Origin: Owenia fusiformis
Taxonomy: Eukaryota > Annelida > Polychaeta > Sabellida > Oweniidae
NCBI GenBank assembly: GCA_903813345.2
Contig: CAIIXF020000001.1
Location: forward strand, 26,337,915 to 26,401,914
Reading direction: 5' to 3'
Length of the DNA: 64,000 bases
Part shown: positions 10,977 to 23,263 of the stretch, one piece after another
Layout of the letters: every line of letters begins with the position of its first letter
How positions within the stretch are numbered: position 1 is the stretch's first letter
The notes under the pieces: model-generated
The model's database searches: none
Told to the model about the DNA's origin: nothing
The model's input: the letters and a program-made list of their open reading frames with translations, nothing else
Made by a program: the position numbers and the translations under genes

Positions 10977-11355
10977 AGTGGGTGCTTGGTTGATTATTCC
11001 ATGCAATGCAGTTATATGAAATACTGTGTTCTGATTCAACTTGCCTAGCTTCAAGTGAAAATAGATTTAAATTATAATTCACCACATTAGTTTTGCATAG
11101 ACTTCTAAGATGATACAAACTAATGCAATGTATTGTACAGTATTCAAATACATGTATATCAAGCGTGTCACAGCCAATCAGCTTTGAGTATTTCAGTGCA
11201 TTAATGTAAGGTATATGGACTATATGGTTGATCAAGTAAGCAGACATTTATTTTGTTAGTTCATTATGGTTTCATAATGAACTGAGTAGTGCCATTACTG
11301 GTAAAAGAGTGCTTCCACAATTACATTAATAAAATGTGTATTATATGACTCATTG

Positions 11356-11632
11356 CATGGGCGTAGCCAGGGGGGGTGCGATGGGTGCGATCGCACCCCC
11401 CCCATAACCTCTGAAAATATGACTATTGGATAGAGGTAGAAAAGAGCTTTAAAATGCTTTTTATTTGAAGCTTCTAGCTCAATTTTGAAGGAAGTTGCAT
11501 CAATTTTTGTAAAATTCAAAAGAAATCTTAATTTTTTGTGTTGCTTATGGCAAAATCGCACCCCCCCTGACCGAAAACTGAAAAATTTTCGGCGATCGCA
11601 CCCCCCCTGACTGAAAGCTGGCTACGCCCCTG
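11356..11632. mobile_element. hAT-like MITE with GGGCGTAGCCAG ends
   Basis: Terminal inverted repeats CATGGGCGTAGCCAG (11356-11370) and CTGGCTACGCCCCTG (11618-11632) have one mismatch and are flanked by a direct CATTG on each side (11351-11355, 11633-11637). Inside are repeated GCGATCGCACCCCCCC blocks. CAGGGGCGTAGCCAG-like termini are common in hAT-type non-autonomous elements of marine invertebrates. The 5-bp duplication is shorter than the usual 8 bp, so the superfamily call is tentative. Confidence 0.65.
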
Positions 11633-12513
11633 CATTGTGGCAGGTATTTGTCTCATTTGATTATTTGAGGTATGTAATCATTTTATAATTAGTTCATGAG
11701 AGGTCATTATTTACATGTACACATACATGTTTTAATCCATTCTGCCCAAAAATTTATTGCAAGTAATTTAAGTTATCTAAGTTCAAGGTACTACCTTTCT
11801 ACCTTTAAACCATGTAATATAGAATCAAATATTTGTTGTTGGATCTGGCTCAAATCATTTGAGACAAAAATATTGAATCAAGAATGTGGCCAAGAAAGTC
11901 AGATGCTCTTTAAACTTTGGAATAAAAGTGAGATGCATAAAATTACGATATACTGACTTAGTTTTTTGTTTGGTAAATATTTAGAATTGATACTAGATCC
12001 AGAGATTAATAATGGCTTATCTTCTCCACTCTACATACGCCACTTTTAAAAAATAAATATTCAATGAGATTTAGAAAAATTAGTGTCAAAGGTTAACTAT
12101 CTGCTTAAAAGAAATTTGAAGACATGTCTTAATATAGTGAAATAACACTTGAATTTGCTTAAGCATCAATAGGCAATATATTATCTAAAGTAAGTGGTGT
12201 AGAGGGTGTCACCTTGTACTCTCATACATAAAGATTACAAGTCACCCTAATGTGAATTCAACTACAACCAAAGAAGCCTCAGATATCTAAAAAGGTAAGA
12301 AACATAGAATTGATTTAATGTTTACAAATCTAAAAAAAAAAAGGTTATATAATTCATGTTAATTCATGTAATAGAGGGTAAACAGTCCACATTTGAATGT
12401 TAATTGATGGATTTGAATTTAAATGTATATTTGACAGTGGTTTTGATATTTGTACTTCGATTTCACTTTTAGTTTGATTTGTCTCTGTGTAAACTGGTTA
12501 GACCTTTTTAGTT

Positions 12514-12840
12514 CAGTGGTGTAGCGTGGGTATTTTGTTAGTGTACACTACGAGTGAGCCAAGAGAACAAGCCTTGTGGGGGTGGGGGGTCTAAGAAAAT
12601 TTGAAAGTGAGATTACATTTGAAGTGTTCCGGGTGTAATTCGAAATTATGACTAATGTGGACTAATAAAATGTAAATTTTCATTTTTAAATGATAGCATG
12701 ATAAAATAGGTGCCTCTCGAGAATAGATATATAATATCCAGTATTTTTAAAGTTTGGGGCAATTCAATATAAAAATCAACTTTTCTTTAAATTTTGAGAG
12801 TTGCCATAGCATTTTATGCATATATGATGCTACGCCAGTG
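12514..12840. mobile_element. hAT-like MITE with CAGTGGTGTAGC ends
   Basis: Ends CAGTGGTGTAGC (12514-12525) and GCTACGCCAGTG (12829-12840) are inverted with two mismatches and flanked by AGTT on both sides (12510-12513, 12841-12844). CAGTGGCGTAGC-type termini are typical of hAT-like MITEs. A G-rich tract (GGGGGTGGGGGG) lies near the left end. No coding capacity. Confidence 0.6.
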
Positions 12841-13039
12841 AGTTAAGTGGTTACCAAAGGGTTTTCAATATTTCATAATGTTGACATTTAGTATGAAGAG
12901 CTTTTCTGTAAATTTGGTGTATCCCTTCAATCAAGTGAAATACATTGTTGGTTTGATGGAGGTTTTCAGTATTGAATTATTTGTAAATAGGGATGCAAAC
13001 AGCCAGATTACTATTACTTTACACCAGAAGTGGCGACCT

Positions 13040-13160
13040 TTGTTATTATAGTCTCAAATATTTTTGTGTTTGGTAGTTGGAGTTCAGCATTCAGTGTCTG
13101 TAATAGTGGTCAGTATCTGTAACAAATGGCAGGTGATGCAATTTTGCATGTTAATGCCTT
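13040..13160 (+). repeat. Dispersed GTGACATTTTGCATG repeat copy
   Basis: Contains TTGTTATTATAGTCTCAAA, a TTCAGTGTCTGTAAT-like stretch, then AACAAATGGCAGGTGATGCA and ATTTTGCATGTTAATGCC. It matches the copy at 22680-22805 over its whole length with scattered changes. Confidence 0.6.
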
Positions 13161-13789
13161 TTATCTAAGTAGTATATGCATTTATTAATTTGTCACTTCA
13201 TACAAGATTTTGGAAGAATTGCATAAAAGAGGCTTAGCAAATTGATCCTCTGAATGAGAAAAATCAGTATTTTTGGCTAATACTTGGAGGCTCAATTTCG
13301 ATACTGTTAATGTTTTTGTAAAAAATATTGATTATATCAGCTGCTGAATAAACTGTGAAATAACATCATGTCACATATCATTGATTTGTAAAATAATTTG
13401 TGAAAAGTATCCTTGCTATATTGATTCAAAATGAAAACTGAAACTTAATGACAATTTGCACATATACCGTAGTACATATTACATAATTTTATTTTACAAT
13501 AATTTGAATTTATTCCATAAGCTGTAATATCAAGGCACAAAATTAACAAGAATCAATCCATCATCTTCAAAAGTAATGGTTAAATCAACCTAAGATGTAA
13601 TTTCATACAGTTGTTACCAGGATACTGTATATCTGGTATTTAATATTAAGGTCAATCAAACCTTTTCAATTTTACATTGCAGGGTTTTGCTTAGATTTAC
13701 ACATATTGATTAATTCATTTTATAAATCATTTGCATTTTGCCAATATCAGGGTTTGGGATTGAGGGTGGCCTGTGTAAACCTATTGTAG

Positions 13790-13985
13790 CACACATAGTG
13801 TTGGTGAAGAAACAATCACATGTCTTTGCATCACCACCAAAAATGGTAGCTTATTGTAATTGTTACTTTTTGTGACTTGTGTCCAATGTTTGTGTCAGCA
13901 TCAGTGTTCAGCATCTGTAACATATTGTCACAATTCAGTAATTGCAACCAGGTGGTGACATTCTGGGTATCTTATGCCTTGTTTA
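13790..13985 (+). repeat. Dispersed repeat copy, longer version
   Basis: Begins near a TAGCACACATAGTGTTGG stretch, runs through CATCACCACCAAAAATGG and CAGCATCTGTAACA, and ends GGTGGTGACATTCTGGGTAT followed by TTATGCCTTG. It suggests that the full family member is about 200 bp. Confidence 0.5.
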
Positions 13986-15941
13986 TTTTATTTTACCGTA
14001 GTTGGTGAGAATATATGTCAAAATTAAACAGAGAACATGAAACTGAATTGACTAGACTTCTATTACTTGATCCTTATCTCGTCTTTGCGAGAGACATTTG
14101 GAAAGATCATGACAGAGGTAGTTATCATGACACAGTTGGACTGCTTTATGGTAATTATATTGTATGTATATGTAGTGCAACATAACTTCACATGATTGGT
14201 GACTAATTTTATTGATTTGGGTTGAGGGAGTTATAGAATTATCATCCATCTGTTTGTCTGTCCATCCGTCCATTCATCCATCCATTCATCTGTTAGTCTC
14301 CTTGGTGGCGTATTTTGAAATTGACAAGATGGCACAGCAGAAATGTTAATTTGAGCCAAATTTTTCTAAAGCATTACATATTTTCTCTAATATGAGGCCC
14401 TTTTTGCTAATTACATGTTTTTCTTAAAAAAGATAATCTTGTCTGGCTGGTGGGTAGCTTGTGACTTTTGCTTGTTTTACTATTTATCTTTAATTTATTT
14501 TCAACAGGCAATGAATGGGACTTTTTGTTAAATCATAATAAAGGAATTTAGAGTACATGTAGATATACATGTATCAGGCTTTAGATTTTTGCAGCATGTT
14601 CAAAATATCTTCCATCATTTAGAGGAACATCTGGGAACCTAAAATGAGTATTGGCCAGAAATCTGAAAAAATAATTCAATCATCTGCTTTGGCATTTTTG
14701 CCAGAAATATTGAAAATTAAGCATATTTTGAAAAATGTCAAAACTCCCATAAAAGAATCAATATCTACAAGCCGATTGTCAGTGATAAATATTTCGTTTG
14801 TTGGGATTGCTAGTAGCATGTGGAGTTGTCGCTGTCTAGTTAAACTATTGATTTAGATATTTTATTGCGTACCATATCTTCAGTTATTGACAATTAACAT
14901 GCAACAGTCATCTGTGTAAAAACTCGAAAAGATTTGTAATTTTATGATATTGTCCACTTTGAACTTCATATGCACTATGGATAATATGGACATCTTTTAT
15001 ATCGCCAAAAGTGTATCAAAATCACATAAATGCTTGCTTGGGATACATCTTACATTTATTTCCGTTTGAGTATTTTAAATGTCAATTTGAGTACTGTATT
15101 AGTGGTATTTAATCTCGAGTGAATATTTTCCGAATGGTCAAATTTCATCATTTTCCTAATTTTACTTTTCCTAATGACAAGAAACCTCACATTGGATAAC
15201 ATTATAAAGACAATATTTCCGACATTTAATTTTCTGACCCTGGAAAGGATTAGGAAATAGGCAAATTAAATGATTAGGCAAAATTACCACTTATACAGTA
15301 TACTTAATAAAAACTGTTCCATATATACATTGTTGTCAAATAGATGTATAAGAGCAAACAGGTTGCGAAGACCCAGGGGCTGATGTTCCTGCAAGATTTA
15401 CACCTGTATACCAATAATAAACTACCTGTCAAACACCTAGAAGAAATGAACAGTTTCAAGCTATTTAACTAGAGGTCTAGTGCTAGGTGCCTCTAGGTGA
15501 ATCCTTTGTAATGATCACCTTTAATGATATTTCTGCTTTCAACTGAATTAATATCGAGCAGTCTGTGGTTAGAAAATAATGGACTTTCATATGCATCTTT
15601 GGACATGAAAATTTTAATATTTAGTCTCTAATTAGCTGCCTTTGTCCACAACCTGAGTGCTAATCATTGACAAGGCAGATCTAGCACAAGATACATTAGC
15701 TTCAGTTGGAAGCTGGTCAATTTTTTTAAATACCACACTGCAGTTTTCTAGCAAGTGGCCATAAATGCTTATCATAACAAAAACAGTAGGCCATTGCTGT
15801 TATAAGTTATAACACTGATCTTGATATTGAACTTGAGCCAATCTGGATATATTTGATCTATATTTGCATTGTCTGGAAAGGAATACTGACAGGAAAGGAG
15901 ATTTCAAATAAGGATCTTTATTGACATACTGCAGCATCAGA

Positions 15942-15983
15942 ATGAGTTTCTGCACATTGTTTGGATCATTTAGAAAGTTTGAG
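15942..15983 (+). CDS. Candidate first coding exon (MSFC...) of the AKAP2/MISP-like gene
   Basis: ATG at 15942 opens 14 codons (MSFCTLFGSFRKFE) ending exactly at a good donor, GAG|GTAAGA. The exon leaves in phase 0, which fits the large exon at 27717 that starts in phase 0. A second 14-codon ATG-to-donor exon lies at 19283-19324. Nothing but the ATG, donor and phase supports it. Such short patterns arise by chance, so this is a candidate only. Confidence 0.3.
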
Positions 15984-18900
15984 GTAAGAGTCTAATTACA
16001 TTTTCCTCAATGCCTGTTCTGAAAATGTAGACTGAATGGAAAGATTTTTGAACCATGTACCTCTATTCCAGAATAAAGTCAACAGAGAAAATGTGCACAT
16101 TAAGTTTGATCTGGGCTCTAATCAATCAGTTTTTTTTATTTTTGAATTATGCTTTGTGGATATATGGCAAAATCAAACAATTAAAAGGGTAAGGTTTCAA
16201 TGTTGACTAATTACTAGATCAGCTGATGAACTTCTATTCAGACACTGGGTGAATCACTCTTAATTCTCATCAAACTTTTACTTTGACATTTCATTGACAT
16301 TTATTGTTTCTTTTGACAGCAAAGAGCATCAGTCAGCTTGTTTCTTGCCTTAAGGTCATTAGGCTCACTTATTTTCAGATTTATTTCTCTTTCTGTCTTT
16401 AATCTTCCTTCACTTTAATTTGAAAATTCCATTATCTTAAAATGCATAAACTTATATTGTCATTTGTTCTATCATTCAAATTAGGCTTTTTATTACACAG
16501 GGCATTAAATAAGAAATTAAATATATATTGGCCTGATATGTAGGTATATTGAAGGCTGTCTGTGCTATTGGCATATATTGAGTTGATGAATACCAATCCT
16601 CAATAGATCAACCTTAAATATGATGAAATTGATACATTATTTGGATACATTACCTACATAAAATGTTATTTTACCAAGACCAATGTTCAAAAATCATGGT
16701 TGCGTCGTTGGCAATAACTTTGTATTAATCTTGGCAATGGACTTGACCTCTGCAGTTCAGGAGCCTGATCAAGATGCATTTTTGCTAGAGCTTGACTTTA
16801 TTTTGTTCTTTAAATTTGAAATTGAATTAGAAAAACTGTTGGAGCAAGCCTATATCTAATCAGAATGTTCAGCCAGAATTTCTTCACAATGTTTTTCCAA
16901 ATGAGTAGCTGACTTTTATGCCACATTAAAGCTCCAATGAAAGAACACAAATACTCTATTTGAAAATTGAGGTCAAAACTGTAAAATCATTTTTAGACAG
17001 AGTATAGCTGATGTGGAATGCAGGGTACATATTTTTTCAAGACCTTCCCCCTGGGATCTACTGGCTTCAACTATGTGACTAATATTGCAATCTTAGTCTA
17101 TATTAAATGAATGATTAAAACAATAAAAAACATAATAACTTAATTTCATTTCCTTCAGAGTAAAATGTTTTATTTAAAGTAAATGAACTTAAGTTATTAT
17201 TAATATATTACCAGAGTGATGAATTTACACAGAAATAAAAAACATATAAATTGAGAATAATATCAACTGATGCTTGATTCTTCAAATTAAAATTTTTGAA
17301 AGTTATTTTGACAATGAGGAATTTGCTGCATTTTCTCATAAGGATTTAGTTGTTATTACTTTAAGATGTTACCTTGATGAATTTTCTTATGTCACAAAGA
17401 TGTCACTACAAACAGACCTTATTTGGTTGGAACAAATGAATGCGTTTCAGCAAAAATATATGTTTTTGTATGTTAATAACTTTGCCAAGTTGTTCTCTCT
17501 CACACACATTCATCATATACTGCATGTATGTTAATCAAAAAGCAATATCTAACATGACCTGTTTACTTTATAAGGAAAGGTAAATGTTCACTCCTTTTTG
17601 GCCTACCCTTTGGAAAAGGGATTAACGTCCTCTCATACTCTTACATAACTGATAAACAACTAAACATGCTGATCAAATCAGAGTCTTATCCCATTAAGGT
17701 TGCTCTTAATATTTACAATATGAATATATATAAGCATGACTATATGGGGCTCTCTGGTTGATTACTAAATCATAAAGTCATTAAAGTCAAAGTTAGAGGA
17801 TAGTTATATTACTAGCCAATATGCTCAGGGTAGTTTCAGGCATACAAAATATAAATTTATAAAAAACTGTTTCAATTGAGAGATGTCACTTGCTCTTTAG
17901 CTTAAACAAAGCTGTTTCAAAACAACATCTAACCAAGCAGAAATTAACATAAACATGCGATAAGTTATAAGGTTAACATTCTAGTTAAGGAGTGTGCCTG
18001 TTCAACACTTTTTGAAAAGTTTTCATAATACTGGAATTTAATACCAGTCAATTAACTGTCACAGAGAAAAACACAGAATGCCGGTAAGATAACAATTTAA
18101 AGTTCAAATATATTTAGCACTTATATGCATTAATTTGTTTGAAAAAGCTTTAGAATATGACAGCTTTTAGATTTAATATGCTGTCTGTACACAAATGTCA
18201 TTAAAAATTGAATTTAATGTTCTGAAGTTTGAGGCTTTCAAGGCTATATTTTTATGACTGTGCAAACTGCAGTATTGTGTATATGTCTATGTATTTTAAT
18301 AGGTATATCCACTGACAATTTATATATATATATCCATATCAGGTGAAAAGACCTGTTTGATTTGGAAGCCAACATTTGCATATTATGACTTTATGATATT
18401 TCAGCTAACATGTACATGTGTAGTAGGACATGTCATTTGAAAATATTTTTATGATATTAACCGGTTGACCAAAACCGGAAAAGATTAATTTTCTGAATCA
18501 TTTGTTAAACCTCCAAAGTGGGTACATGAACTAAAATAGTGACCAATACATAAATCCTTAGTGGGTTTAACATGTACTTATAATGTGAAAAGCCTAGGAA
18601 ACCTTTTTTCTGCTTACCATGACTCCATAAATCTTTTTAGTAGTTGTGTCAACTTTTGATGGAGTTTAATGTGTATACACCACTATGTGGATTTTATGAT
18701 TTTCATGACGTCAAGCACTGTTCATTTTTGGAGCCTATTGATACTCTAAAAGTGGGCTTTGGCAGTTGATGTAGTGTATGCCAATTCTGAATGAGTGAAA
18801 GCAAGTTTAATTGCAGGATAAAACATAAGTAGAGAGGAGTTTCTTGCTCTGTTGGAGACCAAGGAAGTGTTGCATTTTGCTTTCCATTGAGCCAAATAAG

Positions 18901-19282
18901 ATTAAAGTTAATATTAGGTTAGGTATAATACAGAAACAAATAAGTTGCCAAGAATTGACATACCAGTTATATCCAAATCAAAGATGATGAACGATTTATG
19001 AGACAATAGTTGAGTATTACTTGTTGATGTGGTCTGTCCATAGAACCTATTGAACTGCATCAGTTTGGAAATATTTGCTCACAATATGAATTATTTCAAA
19101 GGATACCTTTTCTGTAAGGATATTATAGGAGATGCATCATAAAGTGGTATATAGGTTACAGATTGATATAATGAAACTGAAGCTGAGATACCTGCTAAGT
19201 TATAGAATCTAACATGATACCTGTAATGAGTTAAGAGCAGTTATCAAAGTATACATAAGAGGCATCATATCTTCTATCCAAG

Positions 19283-19324
19283 ATGTCGAACTTTATAACA
19301 AGAGCCTTTATCAGGTTTAAAAAG
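19283..19324 (+). CDS. Candidate alternative first coding exon (MSNF...)
   Basis: ATG at 19283 opens 14 codons (MSNFITRAFIRFKK) ending at AAG|GTAAAT. It has the same length and exit phase (0) as the candidate at 15942-15983, and both peptides are short, aromatic and basic near the end. Either could supply the missing N terminus of the exon at 27717. Chance is not excluded. Confidence 0.3.
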
Positions 19325-21077
19325 GTAAATGTATATGATTATTTTTGATTTATATATGTTTTGTGTTTTTGGCTCTTGAGGATGATGAAGGAAAGTATGG
19401 GAGGATATTTTTATGTGATCTTGAATAAATGATAAAAGAAATATGTTTTCATCATAAAAGAGAAATGGTTAATAAATATGCTGCATTTACATTTGTTTAT
19501 GCAGGCCTGCCATTCTTTCTATTTCTTCTATTCAGCTATATCTCAATGTCTTAGAAAGAGGCGTGGATTATGTTCAATTGTCAACAGTTGATGGATTCAG
19601 GAAATGGATGAATGAGTTGGTTAGTAGGCAAAATCAAAATTTCCAAAATTCATTATTTGGTTAGAGGATGAGGAATGGGGAGGGTGTTCAACCACATGAA
19701 TATTAACTTAGTTTTCCACATTGTCAGCATTTGAACACCATTCTTAAGGACCATAATGGAAATGGTTGGAGAAAAAGCTCTTGAAAGTAAACACCGAGCT
19801 CAAATATAATCATATGAATATTTTTTATTCAACTACATGTATTGTAGTAAAGCGTACATGTGCAACAGTTGATATGTATGTTGATGGCTATTGTCTCTAA
19901 AATAAAACAAAACAATGGGATGTAAAACATACAATTGAATATAATTACAAGTTCTAAAACAATACAATAAGATACATTATGTTGGCCTTGATCATGGTTT
20001 TTACATTTTTAACTTGACCTGCAAGGGGTGATTTTAAAAATGGTGATTATGTGTAGCTTGAGATAATCATTGCTGATGGGATATGTAGTTGTCTTTACAT
20101 GTTTATATCACTGCATGAAACCATTCAGCTTTTAAATGGTTTATATTCAAAGACCATATTAATGATAAAAAAGAACATATCAATATTTTTGCTCTTTGCT
20201 CACTGGTATAAATCTTTCCATGTAATGTTTCTTAGATAAATGGTTCATGAATTTGTTGGTATTCTTAAGTATGGTATGCTACCTTACTACATTCAACCTT
20301 GTCCCTTGCTACCTTCATCATCGTACCATAAGATTAAACATGTTACCGGAATGCATAATTGGCAACAAAATGTTTGTAGAGCTAAAAGAGAAATATTGGT
20401 AAAATGGTGAATGGAAGACATTATATAACACAATCCATGTACAGTACTATGTTTAAAGTAAATACAGTAAGTAGTAAGTAAGTGAAACTCTTGATGTTAA
20501 CATGCCTTTGGGTTTAGAAATAGAGTTCTCTACAAGATTACCTCCCTTTGAATTCTCTATTAAAACACAAAGCTTTCACCATTGAAATATAAACATGGTC
20601 GTCATATTTTTGACATCCTGTTTAATATCCAGTTGGATCATATCCTTGAGTATCATTGTACTTTCATGGCCAATGTATTTATGTCATACTTGGCACGGCA
20701 CAGTTCAATGAACCTATCTGATCATCTCTTTTCAAGGCATTAGTCCATATACCACAGGTATGTAGGCTATCACAACATCTTTAATAAAAAGATGGTTTGT
20801 TGTCATGCCATATTGGTTTATGATACATAGATATGATATATAGAATGGTATCATGACCCAGCATTGATTTCTTAAACCTATGCCCTTGGCTTGGTTGGTC
20901 TGAAAAACACCTTTGATGCCTTCTTTCACTTCGTAGACCATGAGCTTTAAACAGAAAAATTAGCCTATAAAATATATGGCAGAAAATTTGGTTCAATCAT
21001 TGAAGGAAGCTCATTGGAGATGATCCAGCAAAGCAACAGTTTGACATTGTACAGTTCACATTGGTGAAGTCTGAATA

Positions 21078-21773
21078 GACCTTTTTTACTTTCACCGATT
21101 TCAACAACAGGGTCCCAATACCAACTTGATTACTGTAAATCGATACAGTAATTGCATATTTTCAAAATTTATTTTTGAGCATAAACTCTATACTTTCACC
21201 GACATAGAGATATGATTATGATATAATTTACTTAATGAAAATGACTGTAAACCCATCATTTATCTTGTTTTTATTTTACTTTCACCGATATAGAGATACG
21301 AGTACCGACAAATGATATAGAATCCCGACTTATGCTAATGTTATAGGACAAGTTTCTATTTGCAATATTAATTTTAGCGATTTATTTACAACCTCATCCA
21401 TTTGCCAAGAACACACACAATTGACAGCCAAAATATTAAAAGACATTGGATATGATTCACAATAATTACAATAATCAAAAAGAGTTTATTCAAATAATTT
21501 AATGAATTTTCAATAAATATTGATTACAAATAAACCATTCATAAACGTCTATATATTTCGTAATATTTCATTAAAATAAAAACAAGATAAATGATGGGTT
21601 TACAGTCATTTTCATATAGTAAATTATATCGTAATCATATCTCTATTTCGGCGAAAGTATTGAGTTCATGCTCAAATATAAATGTTGAAAATATGCAATT
21701 ACTGTATCGATTTACAGTAATCAAGTGGTTATCGGGACTCTAGTTGTCAAAGTCGGTGAAAGTAAAAAAGGTC
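21078..21773. mobile_element. Long-armed foldback element with CTTTCACCGA repeats
   Basis: Arms of about 190 bp (about 21078-21275 and 21580-21773) are inverted copies with moderate divergence. The ends are GACCTTTTTTACTTTCACCGA-like and flanked by TA on both sides (21076-21077, 21774-21775). The word ACTTTCACCGA recurs at about 21088, 21191 and 21277 in the left arm, with mirror forms in the right arm near 21650 and 21755. No coding sequence. A TA target would suit a Tc1/mariner-type element, but the TA could be chance. Confidence 0.65.
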
Positions 21774-22679
21774 TATTAGCACAAAACTCTAGTTCTCCAG
21801 TTTTCTATTGTTTTTATGTTAATTTGAAAACATCTGATTCCATTGATCATCAGCAATATTTCTTTTAAAATGCAAATGATAAAGTGATGTTCAGTAGGGA
21901 CATTTGCATCAATACATTAGTGTACATCTGTACATTGTCCATAAAATCATTGCTTATGCAGGGAACCTTTTCAGTACAGAAAGTAAAAATGTGATTCAAG
22001 GTGAAACATTTGTAAAAATAATGTCTTTATAGGCTTTAATATCAGATTAAGATGTATAAGGATATGTAGATTATTAAACTGTGAATCGCTAACTCTTGTC
22101 ATCTTCACATAAGTTTTCTCTGTTTTCTTGAACCATGTTGAAGATGGGGAACCATTGATACCTCTTGATTTGTATCAACTTTTATTTGTCATTAATATTT
22201 TTTGCCTCTGGTGTGTAAGTTAAGTTGATTGGTACTTGTATTTTATGGGCTCTTTCAGGCTCTCCAGTGTCTACTTGATGCTGAATCAACCACTTTATAC
22301 TACTATAGCAATTATTGATATCCCATCACTCTTGTCATGAAATTACTCAATGACCCTCTTAAAAGGTAATTACATTTTCAGGGTAACATACTTTTACCTT
22401 GGCTCCATCTCCAATTCAGTTAACCATACTGCCTTATAACAGATGATTTATTCTCTCATTTAAAGAGTATATATAAAGTAAAGATCTTGCAATGGGTACC
22501 GAACTGATTGAATTACAGTTGCCAGTTGTCCGGTAGAGTAGTATAGTACAAATTGACTTCCAGAAGTAGATAAACTTAGAGCTCCTTGTCACCCTGACTT
22601 TCATCTCACATTAGAGTAGAGAAATATCTGAATGCTTGGTCAGTAAAAACTCCTCTGTCAAAACTGGTCTAAGCTTTGG

Positions 22680-22805
22680 TGGTGACTTATTGTTATAGTC
22701 TCTTTTTTGTGGATGATGTTCAGTAGTTGGTGTTTGTTGTTTGGTAGTCAGTGTCTGGCAGCGGTAACAAATGGTAAGTGGTGACATTTTGCATGTTAAT
22801 GCCTT
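22680..22805 (+). repeat. Dispersed GTGACATTTTGCATG repeat copy
   Basis: One of the best preserved copies: TGTTATAGTCTCTTTTTTG, TTGGTAGTCAGTGTCTGG, CGGTAACAAATGGTAAGTGG and TGACATTTTGCATGTTAATG are all present, followed by CCTTG. It can serve as the family reference within the window. Confidence 0.65.
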
Positions 22806-23245
22806 GTCATTTTTTTCCTGGTTTATCCTCCAAGTTTGTTTTTGCTGGTGTAGAGAATTAAATTCATCTAGATAAAAAGATGTCACATCTTGCTTGGTTA
22901 TTTGCTAGCTCATCCTTGCTGCAAGGGTATTTTATAAATATATAAACATAAATGAAGTCCTTTGAAGAAGGATGTGCTAGCTACCAACAATTAGTTTCTG
23001 AATCCCCTGGGTGTCACAAGGTCTCATAGAAAGACCATTCCCACAATAATCAGCACAATTTTAATATAAGATTCAGTACTATTTAGCAATTTGTGAGCAT
23101 GAGAATCATTGCAAAATATTGAATGATTAATTAATGGTAATTTGCTAAATCTATAGGATCACATAATGTATCATATCATGAGTTTATTATTTATGATGCA
23201 TACTCATCATTGTGGGATCAACAGTTGACATGTAATCGGGAGGTT

Positions 23246-23263
23246 GTGGGTTCGATTCCCACC
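23246..23263 (+). repeat. tRNA-like T-arm / B box, probable SINE head
   Basis: GTGGGTTCGATTCCCAC forms a 5-bp stem with a TTCGATT loop, the classic tRNA T arm, and contains the polymerase III B box GGTTCGATTCC (23249-23259). No convincing full cloverleaf or acceptor-stem pairing was seen around it, so a tRNA-derived SINE of uncertain length (perhaps 23200-23400) is likelier than a functional tRNA gene. Confidence 0.55.

Larger units (their letters stand above)
10977..15941. other. Intergenic or 5' intron sequence, first part
   Basis: Non-coding AT-rich DNA between the upstream stop and the first candidate exon of the AKAP2/MISP-like gene. It holds two hAT-like elements (11356-11632 and 12514-12840), two copies of the dispersed repeat (13040-13160 and 13790-13985) and a short CATC-type simple repeat near 14255-14300. 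No supported exon. Confidence 0.5.

Noticed and set aside
17274-17534. 86-codon plus frame
   Set aside because: No domain, no splice support and AT-rich codon use like the surrounding non-coding DNA.
18078-18083. ATGCCG followed by GTAAGA as a two-codon first exon
   Set aside because: Phase would fit 27717, but two codons before a donor are too little evidence.
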